Notes: generated by a model from the sequence alone, not told the origin. Counted from the stretch's first letter, positions 34,804 to 43,878 are shown. The stretch: 64,000 nt of DNA from Arthrobacter citreus (GCA_013200995.1 CP053688.1:992001-1056000); one strand, 5' to 3'. A program made the numbers and translations.

Positions 34804-34904
34804 AAAAGTCCAAGTGTAGGTAAAGAAGTCTTCTTAATATCTAAAAATAGAGGTTTAAAAACACTACTCAAATACCAGTAGATCAACAATACTTCTCGAA
34901 ATAA

Positions 34905-34956
34905 ATAGAGGCCACTTATTAGTCAAATACACTGACTATTAAGGTGGCCTCTTAAT
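34905..34956. terminator. Large stem-loop after the kinase gene
   Basis: TAGAGGCCACTTATTAGTCA pairs with TGACTATTAAGGTGGCCTCTTA (a few mismatches). There is no strong T run, so it may be a processing or partial terminator structure. Confidence 0.45.
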
Positions 34957-35030
34957 CATGTTCAGCTTTGTATATTAAGTATTATAATGGAAAAACTAAC
35001 CAGTATTATTATAAATATTGGAGGTTTCAA

Positions 35031-35552
35031 ATGTTTAAATTTTTTATTACGGTAATAGTATTCACATTTATTAGCTTACCCTTCAATCATATTTTGGAAG
35101 CAGAGGCAAGTGTTTTGTCAAAAGAGATGTTAAAGAAAGAAATTGAAAATTATGGTGAGAAGGAAACGAACAAGATTCCAGTTGCTTATAGTAAAAAAGA
35201 TGCACTAAAAAATGGAGATGTAATTGTTAAAGGAAAAAATACAAATCAAAATGCACAGATTAAACGATTTGTTAACAATGTAAAAAATAAAAAGCCAGAC
35301 TTTATTCGATTTGTCGAATTTACAACGAAAGGTGATCCCGTAATTACCGAATATCAATTTAATGGAAAATTAATTTATTATCGATTTGATAGTTCTAGAG
35401 TGCAATCTGATAAGTATAGAAAAGGTACGTTTGCAATGGGTAAATTTGTTGCAGCTACAAAAGTTTTAGAAGATTATTGCCAAAAAATTGTCGTAAATTC
35501 AAAAGATTCTTATTTAACGAATTGTTATCATTTCGATAAAGTTGAATTTTAA
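35031..35552 (+). CDS. Secreted DUF4362-like protein
   Basis: Exported protein of 173 residues: signal peptide (FITVIVFTFISLPFNHILEA, cleavage after about residue 25), then a domain with AYSKKDALKNGDVIVKGK, DFIRFVEFTTKGDPVITEY and a Cys pair in EDYCQKI and LTNCYHFD that could form a disulfide. It matches my memory of DUF4362 proteins. ATG 35031 follows TTGGAGG. Function unknown; own terminator. Confidence 0.75.
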   Translation: MFKFFITVIVFTFISLPFNHILEAEASVLSKEMLKKEIENYGEKETNKIPVAYSKKDALKNGDVIVKGKNTNQNAQIKRFVNNVKNKKPDFIRFVEFTTKGDPVITEYQFNGKLIYYRFDSSRVQSDKYRKGTFAMGKFVAATKVLEDYCQKIVVNSKDSYLTNCYHFDKVEF

Positions 35553-35557
35553 TCTTT

Positions 35558-35593
35558 AAAACGTCGGTTAAAAAATCGACGTTTTTTATTTTG
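35558..35593 (+). terminator. Terminator
   Basis: AAAACGTCG, loop, CGACGTTTT then TTATTTT. Confidence 0.85.
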
Positions 35594-35596
35594 AGG

Positions 35597-35735
35597 AAAT
35601 TTCATATACCGTACTAACAACAAAAAAAGAGTATATATAACAGAAAATTTCATTTACCGTATTAATAACCAAGAAAAGAATATAAACAATAGAAATTTCA
35701 TATACCGTAATATACTGAAAAAAAATATACTTTTA
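35597..35735. repeat. 48-bp tandem repeat, three copies
   Basis: AAATTTCATATACCGTA begins at 35597, 35645 (ATTTACC variant) and 35693, exactly 48 bp apart. The stretch between copies is A-rich and also similar (AACAACAAAAAAAGAG, AATAACCAAGAAAAGA). It sits between the DUF4362-like gene and the next gene. Confidence 0.8.
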
Positions 35736-35849
35736 GCAATAAGATAGACAAAAAGCTCAAAACTACTCTATAATTTCTACATAAAACGATTAAAGCAACT
35801 ACAAAAAATTGGAAATAAAGTAAAAGAACTACTAAAAGGAGCTTTTAAA

Positions 35850-36584
35850 ATGAAAGATAATATAATTGAAAAAGAAAAAAGTGAATTAGTTAAATACATA
35901 CCACCCAAAGGGGAATATACAACATTTTTATCAGATGAGGACTACTTAGAAAAAGGACGATCTTGGGGATTATTTAATAAAAATCCAAAATATGATTTTT
36001 TATTTAAAGGTCAAGATTTTCAAATGAATGTAAAACTGGTAGGTTATGAAACATACGGAGTTACAGATGAGTATCATACAATTATTATTGAATTTTCAGA
36101 TGGCAATTTATCTTGTATACATCCAGCCTATTTGAAGGAAATGCAATCGCCTAGCTTTAAGAAAGTTTATACAGTCGGTGAGAGTGATTCAAAACCAGTA
36201 GAAGAAAAGAAAACGGAAACTAAAGTAAAAGAAACTACTTCTAAAGCGACTCCAAAGAAAAAAGCCGAAAAGAAAGAAGAAATTACAATCACTTTACCAA
36301 CAGAAAAATCACATTTCAATGGTACAGTAAAAGAATTTAGTACAAAGTATAACCATTTTAATGACAGCGAAGAAGAAATTGTTATTTGGGAAAATATAAT
36401 CATTAAGGCAGATCCAGAATTACAAATTGGTAATGCCTGGTGTTCTTTAAGCAAAACATTAAAAGCAGCGGAATTAGAAGTCGGTAAAACATATCAATTT
36501 GATGGTAAAGTAGTCGATAAGAAATTGAATAAAGAGGTTAAATATAAATTAAATAATCCGTCTAAAGTATCTGAACTTGAATAA
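35850..36584 (+). CDS. Unknown protein with Lys/Glu linker and possible OB-fold C-domain
   Basis: Protein of 244 residues in two domains. Residues 1-110: IPPKGEYTTFLSDEDYLEKG, WGLFNKNPKYDFLFKG, YETYGVTDEYHTIIIEFSDG. A linker of about 40 residues is rich in Lys, Glu and Thr. Residues 150-244 (SHFNGTVKEFSTKYNHFNDS, ENIIIKADPELQIGNAWC, LEVGKTYQFDGKVVDKKL) look like an OB-type beta barrel. No membrane segment. AAAAGGAGC precedes the ATG. I do not recognise it; it could bind nucleic acid. Confidence 0.6.
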   Translation: MKDNIIEKEKSELVKYIPPKGEYTTFLSDEDYLEKGRSWGLFNKNPKYDFLFKGQDFQMNVKLVGYETYGVTDEYHTIIIEFSDGNLSCIHPAYLKEMQSPSFKKVYTVGESDSKPVEEKKTETKVKETTSKATPKKKAEKKEEITITLPTEKSHFNGTVKEFSTKYNHFNDSEEEIVIWENIIIKADPELQIGNAWCSLSKTLKAAELEVGKTYQFDGKVVDKKLNKEVKYKLNNPSKVSELE

Positions 36585-36599
36585 TTTGAAAAAAAAAAC

Positions 36600-36644
36600 A
36601 AAAAAACTCACAAAATTTTTTATTTTGTGGGTTTTTTATTTTTC
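36600..36644 (+). terminator. Terminator
   Basis: AAAAAACTCACAAAAT, loop, ATTTTGTGGGTTTTTT with T run. Confidence 0.8.
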
Positions 36645-36782
36645 TAAAGTGCGAGTCCAATTTAAACAGGTATAGTGGACAAGCCTAATTATATAAACTA
36701 AAAATATAGATTTTGCTGCGAAAACTACATTTATTATGAATAGTTAGGTATTTTTACTAAATTAAATAACTAGGAGGGTTCG

Positions 36783-37826
36783 ATGGAATGTATTCATGAA
36801 ATTCTAGAAGAGTTGTCGACTCCTTATGAAGGTGATGTTTTAGCTACTATTATTCATGTAGAGGGCTCTGCGTATCGAAAAGAAGGTTCTGCTATGTTAT
36901 TTAAAGGAAATGGACAACAGATTGGTTTATTGAGTGCGGGTTGTCTTGAAACAGATTTATCCTATAGAGTAGCAGAAACAAGAGAAAATAAAATACCACA
37001 AATTTTTATGTATGATATGAGTGCAGAAGATGATTTATCTTGGGGGAACGGGGCTGGCTGTAATGGCATTGTTACTGTTCTATTAGAACCAATAGATGAA
37101 TGCTTATTTAATTTATTATATAAGCTAAAATTAAATCTTTTAAATAGACAACGTGTAACAATGATGAAAATTTTATCTAGAGATAATTATGAAGTTAAAA
37201 CCATGTTAAAAGTTGATGAAAATACCTATTTCGGAAATTATGATGATCAAGAGTTTGGTAAGCTAAAAGATGTACTTACTGAATTTCATTCTGAAAATCA
37301 GAAAAGCGGAGTTCGTTCAATAGAAGCTATTGGAAACGAGATTTATGTTCATAGTTATAACCCAAAACCGCGCTTATTTGTTTTTGGGGCTGGTAAAGAT
37401 GCAATACCATTAGTTAAACTTGCTTCAAATGTAGGATTCTACGTGACGGTTACAGATTGGCGTGATGATTTATGTTCTGAACAATATTTTCCCAATGCCG
37501 ATCAAATAGTAGTAGGTTTTCCTAACGAAATCATCCCGAATCTTCAATTGGCAGCTTCTGACTCAGTCATCATCATAACTCATCAATTTCAAAAAGATAA
37601 AGAAATACTGAATCAACTATTGAATATTAACTTAAAGTATTTAGGTGTGCTTGGAGGAAAGAGAAGGATCCAACTATTATTAAATGGGAAAAAAGTAGAA
37701 TTTAAAATTAATAGTCCAGCTGGGCTACCTATTGGTGCTGAAGGACCAGAAGAGATTGCCATCAGTATTATTGCCGAATTAATTCAGACACAACGAATAA
37801 AAAGGGAGCCTAGAAATGAAGAATAG
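36783..37826 (+). CDS. pucA: XdhC/CoxI-family molybdoenzyme maturation protein
   Basis: Protein of 347 residues. N-terminal XdhC/CoxI domain (ATIIHVEGSAYRKEGSAMLF, GLLSAGCLETDLSYR, WGNGAGCNGIVTVLLEP) and C-terminal XdhC Rossmann domain (RLFVFGAGKDAIPLVKLA, LGVLGGKRR). It binds and helps sulfurate molybdenum cofactor for xanthine dehydrogenase-type enzymes, as PucA does. ACTAGGAGGG precedes the ATG. The target enzyme is not in this window. Confidence 0.85.
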   Translation: MECIHEILEELSTPYEGDVLATIIHVEGSAYRKEGSAMLFKGNGQQIGLLSAGCLETDLSYRVAETRENKIPQIFMYDMSAEDDLSWGNGAGCNGIVTVLLEPIDECLFNLLYKLKLNLLNRQRVTMMKILSRDNYEVKTMLKVDENTYFGNYDDQEFGKLKDVLTEFHSENQKSGVRSIEAIGNEIYVHSYNPKPRLFVFGAGKDAIPLVKLASNVGFYVTVTDWRDDLCSEQYFPNADQIVVGFPNEIIPNLQLAASDSVIIITHQFQKDKEILNQLLNINLKYLGVLGGKRRIQLLLNGKKVEFKINSPAGLPIGAEGPEEIAISIIAELIQTQRIKREPRNEE

Positions 37827-38460
37827 TAAAATCGTTGCCATATTACTTGCTGCAGGAAGTAGTAAACGCATGGGTCAAAATAAACTTTTTCTTCCTTTAG
37901 GTAATTCAACAATCGGAAACTTTGGGCTACGAAAATTTATTAATTCAAACATAGACCATATTTTTGTAGTAACAAAAGATCATGATTCATTAGATTGGAT
38001 TGAACGGGATCTTTTTCAATTACCTTTTAAAGATTATTGGACTCAAGTAACTTGCAGTAGTGCTAGTAAAGGTCAAGCTTATTCATTAAAAAGCGGAATA
38101 ACCGAAGCACTTAAAATGAGACCATTAGGCATTATGATCCTTCTCGCTGATCAACCTTTTTTATCGATTTCAACTATTAATAAATTGCATCAAAAATATT
38201 TAAAAGAAGTCAAAGAAAATAAACCCACAATTCCTTTTTTAGCAGCAAGCTTTCAAGGGATTCCAAGGCCACCAATAATCTTGTCTCCTAATACTGCACT
38301 AGATATTTTCATGCTTAATGGAGATCAAGGAGCAAGAGCAATTATTCGTAATCATTCAAATTTGGAAGGTTTGTTAATTGAATTTGAAAATGAGCTAGAT
38401 TTTTTTGATATAGATACAAAAGAAGCATATGAGCATGCGAGAGAAATTGCATGTAAATGA
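37816..38460 (+). CDS. pucB: MobA-like nucleotidyltransferase (PucB-type)
   Basis: Nucleotidyltransferase of 214 residues: AILLAAGSSKRMGQNKLFLP (NTP loop and Lys), LLADQPFLS (metal Asp), FQGIPRPPIILSP, and NGDQGARAIIRNH. It is the MobA/MocA group that converts molybdopterin to the cytosine dinucleotide (or related) form used by xanthine dehydrogenases. Overlaps the xdhC-like gene by 11 bp, so the two are translationally coupled. Confidence 0.85.
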   Translation: MKNSKIVAILLAAGSSKRMGQNKLFLPLGNSTIGNFGLRKFINSNIDHIFVVTKDHDSLDWIERDLFQLPFKDYWTQVTCSSASKGQAYSLKSGITEALKMRPLGIMILLADQPFLSISTINKLHQKYLKEVKENKPTIPFLAASFQGIPRPPIILSPNTALDIFMLNGDQGARAIIRNHSNLEGLLIEFENELDFFDIDTKEAYEHAREIACK

Positions 38461-38567
38461 GTCTATTTCAATAAATCCAAAGATATAAATAAAAGTCACT
38501 TACTTTTAAGCTTTGTCCTTCTATATATATTCTATGGAACATAGGGTAAATAAGAGGGGGTTTTTTT

Positions 38568-38759
38568 GTGTACAAAGATATTTTAAATTTCATATACGGC
38601 GCATTTGCTGGTTTTTGCATTCTTAAAATAACGATTAATTTATTGATAAATAATAATTCTAATTCTTTGTTTTATATATTTAGTTTGTTTCTAATAATAG
38701 TAGTTGAACGGCAAAAAGATGGATTTTTTCATGGTTTTAGTTTTAAAAAAAAGAAGTAA
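38568..38759 (+). pseudogene. Possible detached N-terminus of a sensor kinase
   Basis: GTG 38568 has the strong ribosome site AAGAGGGGG and encodes 63 residues with two hydrophobic helices (GAFAGFCILKITINLL; SLFYIFSLFLIIVV) then a basic tail and stop. The kinase core opens in another frame inside it. The good start signal belongs to this ORF, so I infer that it and the kinase core were once one membrane sensor kinase, split by a deletion or frameshift. Confidence 0.45.
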
Positions 38760-38763
38760 GAGC

Positions 38764-39582
38764 ATGATATTTCTCAAGTTTAATAAAATGATCATTATGC
38801 TCAATAATCATTTGCTATACAATCGTTCTGAAATTAAAGTGATTCCTGATGATAATGGTATATTAGCAATTTTTAGTGATATTTCTGAAAAGAAAGTACT
38901 TGAAGAAGAGCAAAAATATTATGAAGAACTTAAAATTATTGGCGAAATGGTGGCTGGGGTAGCTCATGAAATAAGAAATCCACTTACTACTGTAAAGGGT
39001 TTTTTGCAGCTTGGTTTACAAAATAAAGCCTTTGACGGTTATAGTCAAATATTTGAAATTATGATTGATGAAATTAATCGAGTTAATTCAATCATTACAG
39101 AATTTCTTGATATAGCAAAGAAAAAGCCAAGCAAATTAGAAGAACATAATTTAAATAATATTATTAACTCTTTATATCCGTTACTTGAAACTAGAGCAAT
39201 CAAGGAAGACAAAGTAATCAGTCGTAATTTAAATGATATTCCTAATTTAATTATTGATCAAAATGAGATTAGACAACTTCTTTTAAATCTCGTAAATAAT
39301 TTTTTTGATGCAATGGAAAGAAGAAAAACAGTAAGCATACATACATATTCAGAAAACGATAAAATTATTATGTCAATTAAAGATGAGGGAAATGGTATTC
39401 CAACAGAAATAATTGATCGAATATCAACTCCATTTGTCACAACGAAAGAAAATGGTACTGGATTAGGTCTAGCAATTTGCTTTGCGATTTCTAAAAGAAA
39501 TAATGCAACAATCGATTTTACAACTAGTGGAAACGGGACGAAATTTAATATTAGGTTTAGTAATAGACCTTATTTAGTTTAA
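38764..39582 (+). CDS. Truncated sporulation-type histidine kinase core
   Basis: About 272 residues: end of a PAS domain (IPDDNGILAIFSDISEKK), HisKA with the H box GVAHEIRNPLTTVKGF, and HATPase boxes NLVNNFFDAM (N), DEGNGIP (G1) and GTGLGLAI (G2). The H box is of the KinA-KinE sporulation kinase type. The sensor half is missing or out of frame, and the start is uncertain (TTG 38704, ATG 38719 or ATG 38764, none with a strong ribosome site). It may be inactive. Confidence 0.65.
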   Translation: MIFLKFNKMIIMLNNHLLYNRSEIKVIPDDNGILAIFSDISEKKVLEEEQKYYEELKIIGEMVAGVAHEIRNPLTTVKGFLQLGLQNKAFDGYSQIFEIMIDEINRVNSIITEFLDIAKKKPSKLEEHNLNNIINSLYPLLETRAIKEDKVISRNLNDIPNLIIDQNEIRQLLLNLVNNFFDAMERRKTVSIHTYSENDKIIMSIKDEGNGIPTEIIDRISTPFVTTKENGTGLGLAICFAISKRNNATIDFTTSGNGTKFNIRFSNRPYLV

Positions 39583-39670
39583 GATTTTTTTCATGTCTAA
39601 TGTTGTTCCGTGGGGATAACGATTATTCATATTTGTGGTCAATTTTTCAGCTATTATCGTTCTTAATCAT

Positions 39671-39719
39671 TTGAAAGACTGATCTCAAAAATAAATTCAG
39701 ATTAGTCTTTTTTTTTGTT
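39671..39719 (+). terminator. Terminator after kinase
   Basis: AAAGACTGATCT pairs with AGATTAGTCTTT, followed by a T run. Confidence 0.75.
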
Positions 39720-39738
39720 CATGGAAAGTACCATGAAC
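39717..39738. promoter_or_regulatory. Inverted repeat GTTCATGG/CCATGAAC
   Basis: Perfect 8-bp arms with a 6-bp spacer, 27 bp left of an FNR-type box. Possible second operator for the small membrane peptide gene. Confidence 0.35.
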
Positions 39739-39762
39739 TAAAAATCGCTATCTATAAAAAAC

Positions 39763-39782
39763 TTTGTGAAATTTGTCACAAA
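39763..39782. promoter_or_regulatory. Perfect FNR-type box
   Basis: TTTGTGA, AATTTG, TCACAAA: matches TGTGA-N6-TCACA exactly with extended symmetry. It lies 86 bp before a 44-residue membrane peptide gene. Confidence 0.6.
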
Positions 39783-39867
39783 ATATACAAATATAAGAGA
39801 AGTGAGTATGAATTTTATATGTTAAATTTAATTTGTGAGAAACATTAAAATTAAAGGTGGTTATCAT

Positions 39868-40002
39868 ATGTTCTTAGTAATCGGATTTTGCACAATGCTT
39901 TTATTTTATTTAGTGGCGATCACAGTATTATTTGTATTAACATGTAAACAGGGACCACAAGACTGTTTCATAGAAGATGTATCGAAATTAGCACAACAAT
40001 AA
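39868..40002 (+). CDS. 44-residue single-helix membrane peptide
   Basis: Short ORF: MFLVIGFCTMLLFYLVAITV then LFVLTCKQGPQDCFIEDVSK and LAQQ. One transmembrane helix and a short soluble tail with two Cys. AAAGGTGG precedes the ATG, a perfect FNR-type box lies upstream and a very strong terminator follows, so it is a complete transcription unit. I do not recognise a family. An oxidase- or respiration-linked micro-subunit is a guess based on the FNR box alone. Confidence 0.6.
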   Translation: MFLVIGFCTMLLFYLVAITVLFVLTCKQGPQDCFIEDVSKLAQQ

Positions 40003-40033
40003 ATTGTAAATTGAACTTATAAAACATATAATT

Positions 40034-40084
40034 ATAGGGTGTCCAAAAATCAGTTTAAATGATTTTTGGACACCCTTTTAATTA
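40034..40084 (+). terminator. Strong terminator
   Basis: GGGTGTCCAAAAATCA and TGATTTTTGGACACCC form a perfect 16-bp stem, followed by TTTTAATTAT. Confidence 0.9.
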
Positions 40085-40194
40085 TGTAGAAGGTTTTCAA
40101 ATTTTATACATATAAAACTAACAAAGTCTAAGTTATATCATAACTTAAATAGAAGAACTTCTATTTGCCTAGTATGACAAACGGGGTGTGGATC

Positions 40195-41112
40195 ATGGAG
40201 CGATTAAAAATTAAAAAATATTTTATTTGGATGTTAATTTTGTCACCATTTATTTTCTTTCTTCTTCCGATTTTAGTCGGGTTAATATTGACTCATCCAT
40301 TTAGGCGAAAAACAAATGAAACACCTTCTGATTACAATTTGCATTTTGAGGAAGTAGAATTTCAAAGTAAGTTAGATCAAGTTGTCCTTAGAGGATGGTG
40401 GATACCAGCTGAAAAACCAACATCTAAAACTGTCGTTACTGCACATGGATACACGGATGAGCGAAGTCAAAAAAAGATAAATGGACTTAGAATTGTAACA
40501 TCATTGCAGGAAAAAGGATATAATGTTCTAATGTTTGATTTTCGAAATAGCGGTAAATCTGGTGGTCGTCGTACAGGAATTGGATTTTATGAACAACATG
40601 ATTTATCCTCTGCTGTTGATTACGTTATTCAAGAAAAAAAGCAGGAAGAAATTGTTTTACTTGGATGGAGTATGGGAGGAGCAACATGTTTACTAGTTGG
40701 AAGTGTTCACCCGCAAATTAAAGGGGTTATTGCAGATAGTCCATTCCATGACTTGCAAACTTATTTAGAAGACAATTTAAACGTATGGTCTAAGTTACCT
40801 AAAAAACCTTTTACTTCAATAATTCTTCGTTCAATGAAGCATTTATTAAAGATTGACCCTAAAGAAGTTTCTCCAGTTATGTCTGTTCAAAAAGGAAAAT
40901 CTACTAATTATTTGTTAATTCATGGAAAGAATGATACAAAAGTACCTTTTAGTAGCAGTGAAATGATCTTTGAACAAATTCCTAAAGAAAATGAAAAGAC
41001 CTTATGGCTTACAGAACATGGGCATATTACTACTTTTGTTGAGGAGCCAGAGTCGTATACGAGTAAAATAATTGAATTTGTTGATAAAACCTTCAATTCG
41101 AATGAAAAATAA
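40195..41112 (+). CDS. Membrane-anchored alpha/beta hydrolase (YqkD-like)
   Basis: Hydrolase of 305 residues with an N-terminal membrane helix (IWMLILSPFIFFLLPILV), HGYTDERSQ (oxyanion region), MFDFRNSGKSGG, nucleophile elbow GWSMGGAT, Asp in IHGKNDTKVP and His in TEHGHITT. The length and layout agree with B. subtilis YqkD. ATG 40195 is placed by ACGGGGTGTGG. Substrate unknown. Confidence 0.82.
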   Translation: MERLKIKKYFIWMLILSPFIFFLLPILVGLILTHPFRRKTNETPSDYNLHFEEVEFQSKLDQVVLRGWWIPAEKPTSKTVVTAHGYTDERSQKKINGLRIVTSLQEKGYNVLMFDFRNSGKSGGRRTGIGFYEQHDLSSAVDYVIQEKKQEEIVLLGWSMGGATCLLVGSVHPQIKGVIADSPFHDLQTYLEDNLNVWSKLPKKPFTSIILRSMKHLLKIDPKEVSPVMSVQKGKSTNYLLIHGKNDTKVPFSSSEMIFEQIPKENEKTLWLTEHGHITTFVEEPESYTSKIIEFVDKTFNSNEK

Positions 41113-41127
41113 ATTAGATTTACTTAA

Positions 41128-41162
41128 AACAGATGAACCAAAAAGGTTTATCTGTTTTTTAA
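41128..41162 (+). terminator. Terminator
   Basis: AAACAGATGAACC, AAAAA, GGTTTATCTGTTT then T run. Confidence 0.85.
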
Positions 41163-41292
41163 TTGATTAAGGAGTTCTTCGGTACATGAAAGTAGAGTCA
41201 GTAGAAAATACTACTATTTATAAATAAGTAAGAAATAGTATGATATGTTGCTCCAAACAGCTCTATTTTACTGAAAAGGCAGGAGAACTAAG

Positions 41293-43818
41293 ATGGCAAA
41301 TGAATACCGTTCGCGAGAGGAACGTAAACGGCTGGAAAAGCCCTCAAAAAAACCTTCCACAAAGTCTGAAGGCTTATGGAAAAAAATTACTGTAACATTA
41401 TTATCAATTGTAATTGTTTTCATACTTGTAGGAGTGGGAATTTTTGCTTACTTAGTAAGCGGAGCTCCCGCATTAGATGAATCGAAGCTAAAAGTACCCC
41501 TTTCTTCTACTATAGTAGATAAAGATGGTAATGTAGTGGCGGAGTTAGGTAGAGAACAAAGAACAAAGGTATCTTATAATGAAATTCCAAAGGTAGTTGA
41601 AGACGCATTTATTGCGACTGAGGATGTTCGTTTTTATAAGCATAAAGGAGTTGATATTCGTCGGGTATTCGGAGCGGTTTTAGCGAATATTACTGGGGGA
41701 TTTGGTTCACAAGGTGGAAGTACAATCACACAGCAAGTAGTAAAAAACTCATTTTTATCATCTCAAAAAACGATTAAGCGTAAAGTGCAAGAATGGTATT
41801 TAGCTTTTAAATTAGAACAACGTTATTCTAAACATCAAATATTAGAAATGTATTTAAATAAAGTATATTTTTCAAACGGGCTTAAAGGGCGCGGTGTTTA
41901 TGGTGTAGCAAAAGCGTGTGAAACGTATTTTAGTAAAGATTTATCTAAAATTACTTTACCTGAAGCCGCAACTTTGGCAGGTATGGTGAAGGCTCCAAAT
42001 AGTTATAATCCAGCTAAACATCCAGTTGAGTCACAAAATAGAAGAGACACTGTTTTAAGTCAAATGAAAAAATACGGTTATATAACTGATTCACAATACA
42101 ATACTGCAAAAGCTATCCCAATGAAATCATTAGTAAAAGTACATGAATCAGGTGGTACAAAATTTCAGTCATTTATTGATGTTGTAGTTAATGAAGTAGA
42201 TAAAAATAGCGACGCAAATGTTTATACAGATGGGCTAACAATTGAAACAACTTTAGATCCAAAAGCCCAACAAAAAGCAGATGAGATTCTAGCACGAGGT
42301 AAAGGTTTTTATCCAAGTGATGAATTTCAAACAGGCTTTGTATTATTAGATACAAAAACTGGTGAAGTTCGCGCAGTAGGAGCGGGTAGAAACACAAGTT
42401 CCGGTGGATTAAATTTTGCTACAGATATTAAAAGACAGCCGGGATCTTCTATTAAACCTATACTTGATTATGGTCCTGCTATTCAATATTTAAAATGGTC
42501 GACTTTTCATCAAATTCTTGATGAACCCTATTCATACTCGAATGGAACGCCAATTCGAAATTGGGACAGAGGATATAAAGGTAATATTTCAATTCGATTA
42601 GCACTCGTGGATTCTAGAAATATCCCTGCATTAAAAACTTTTCAGGCAGTAGGGAGCGAAAAATCACGAGAATTTGGTAATGGGTTAGGTTTTAATTTTG
42701 CGAAGAATACATTTTATGAATCATATTCGATTGGTGGGTTCACTGGCGTCTCAGCTATGGAAATGGCAGGAGCATATGCGGCGTTTGGTAATGGTGGAAC
42801 ATATAATAAGCCTCATTCCGTTAAAAAAATCATTTATCCAGATAAAACAGAAAAAGTATTTGCAACTCAGCCAAAACAAGCAATGAGTGATTATACTGCT
42901 TATATGGTTACAGATATGCTGCGTGATGTTGTAAAAACGCCACTTGGTACTGGTAGAAGAGCAAATGTGCCTGGACTTGATATGGCGGGTAAAACAGGAA
43001 CAACGAATTACACAGATGAAGTAAAACAAAAATATGGATTCCCAGATAACGCAACACGAGATAGTTGGTTCATCGGTTATTCTTCTGATGTTACAATGGC
43101 AGTATGGACAGGATATGAAAAAAATAAGAAAAATAATTTCCTTGGAAAAAGTTCAACCACTATTGCTAAATTTATCGCCAGGGATATGTTAGCAGCTAAT
43201 GGAAATCGAAATGCTGTTTTTATAAAACCTTCGTCAGTCGAAGAAATACGTCATGAATTATATATTCGTGGGGAAAAAGTAGATGATATACCTAAGGATA
43301 TTGTCATTCAATCTGTAAAAGATGTAAAAGCAAATTATGATCCTGTAACAAGCAATATTTCAATAAATTGGACGTACCCTGCAGATTTACTACCAAAAAC
43401 AACTTTCGAAGTAAATTATACTGTAAATGGTGTAAGTGGCCAAACTCAGAAAATTCAAGGTACAGCTACAAGTATTAATGGAATCGTCCCAGGCAACGTT
43501 GTAAAAATAACTATTATAGCTACAAATGCTGAAGGTAAGAGTTCTCCTGTTACCGTTACAGTAGATTTAACATCGACTGAGCAGCCTACAACACCTCCAA
43601 CAAATGAAGGAGATCAAGGCAATGGGAATAAAGAAGGCAACGGAAACGGAAACGGAACAGGTGAAGGTGGCTCAAATCAAGGTGGAAACGAAACGAATCC
43701 AGGAACAGGAACAGGTACTGGAACGGGTACAGGTACTGGAACTGGAACTGGAGGAACTGGTGAAGATAATGGAGATAACACGACAAATCCAGTTGTCCCT
43801 AATCCTAAAAAACCGTAG
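41293..43818 (+). CDS. Class A penicillin-binding protein (PonA/PBP1-like)
   Basis: Bifunctional peptidoglycan synthase of 841 residues. Short basic cytoplasmic tail, one membrane helix (residues 32-54), glycosyltransferase GT51 (ATEDVRFYKHKGVD, GSTITQQVVKN, EMYLNKVYFSNG), transpeptidase with Ser in PGSSIKP (about 386) and KTGTT (about 565), an FN3-like module (about 680-765) and a tail of Gly, Asn and Thr that becomes (GT)n. The layout fits PonA, but recU is not adjacent, so it may be a paralogue. CAGGAGAAC precedes the ATG. Extracytoplasmic activity. Confidence 0.92.
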   Translation: MANEYRSREERKRLEKPSKKPSTKSEGLWKKITVTLLSIVIVFILVGVGIFAYLVSGAPALDESKLKVPLSSTIVDKDGNVVAELGREQRTKVSYNEIPKVVEDAFIATEDVRFYKHKGVDIRRVFGAVLANITGGFGSQGGSTITQQVVKNSFLSSQKTIKRKVQEWYLAFKLEQRYSKHQILEMYLNKVYFSNGLKGRGVYGVAKACETYFSKDLSKITLPEAATLAGMVKAPNSYNPAKHPVESQNRRDTVLSQMKKYGYITDSQYNTAKAIPMKSLVKVHESGGTKFQSFIDVVVNEVDKNSDANVYTDGLTIETTLDPKAQQKADEILARGKGFYPSDEFQTGFVLLDTKTGEVRAVGAGRNTSSGGLNFATDIKRQPGSSIKPILDYGPAIQYLKWSTFHQILDEPYSYSNGTPIRNWDRGYKGNISIRLALVDSRNIPALKTFQAVGSEKSREFGNGLGFNFAKNTFYESYSIGGFTGVSAMEMAGAYAAFGNGGTYNKPHSVKKIIYPDKTEKVFATQPKQAMSDYTAYMVTDMLRDVVKTPLGTGRRANVPGLDMAGKTGTTNYTDEVKQKYGFPDNATRDSWFIGYSSDVTMAVWTGYEKNKKNNFLGKSSTTIAKFIARDMLAANGNRNAVFIKPSSVEEIRHELYIRGEKVDDIPKDIVIQSVKDVKANYDPVTSNISINWTYPADLLPKTTFEVNYTVNGVSGQTQKIQGTATSINGIVPGNVVKITIIATNAEGKSSPVTVTVDLTSTEQPTTPPTNEGDQGNGNKEGNGNGNGTGEGGSNQGGNETNPGTGTGTGTGTGTGTGTGGTGEDNGDNTTNPVVPNPKKP
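43699..43757 (+). repeat. Gly-Thr coding microsatellite in PBP tail
   Basis: Alternating GGA/GGT and ACA/ACT/ACG codons give about nine Gly-Thr pairs. Synonymous variation between units suggests selection on the peptide or old expansion. Confidence 0.7.
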
Positions 43819-43843
43819 CAGACATAAGAACGAAATGAGGAAA

Positions 43844-43878
43844 TTAAACGCATTGAGTAAGATCAATGCGTTTTTTTA
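43844..43878 (+). terminator. Terminator after PBP
   Basis: AAACGCATTG, loop, CAATGCGTTT then T run. Confidence 0.85.
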
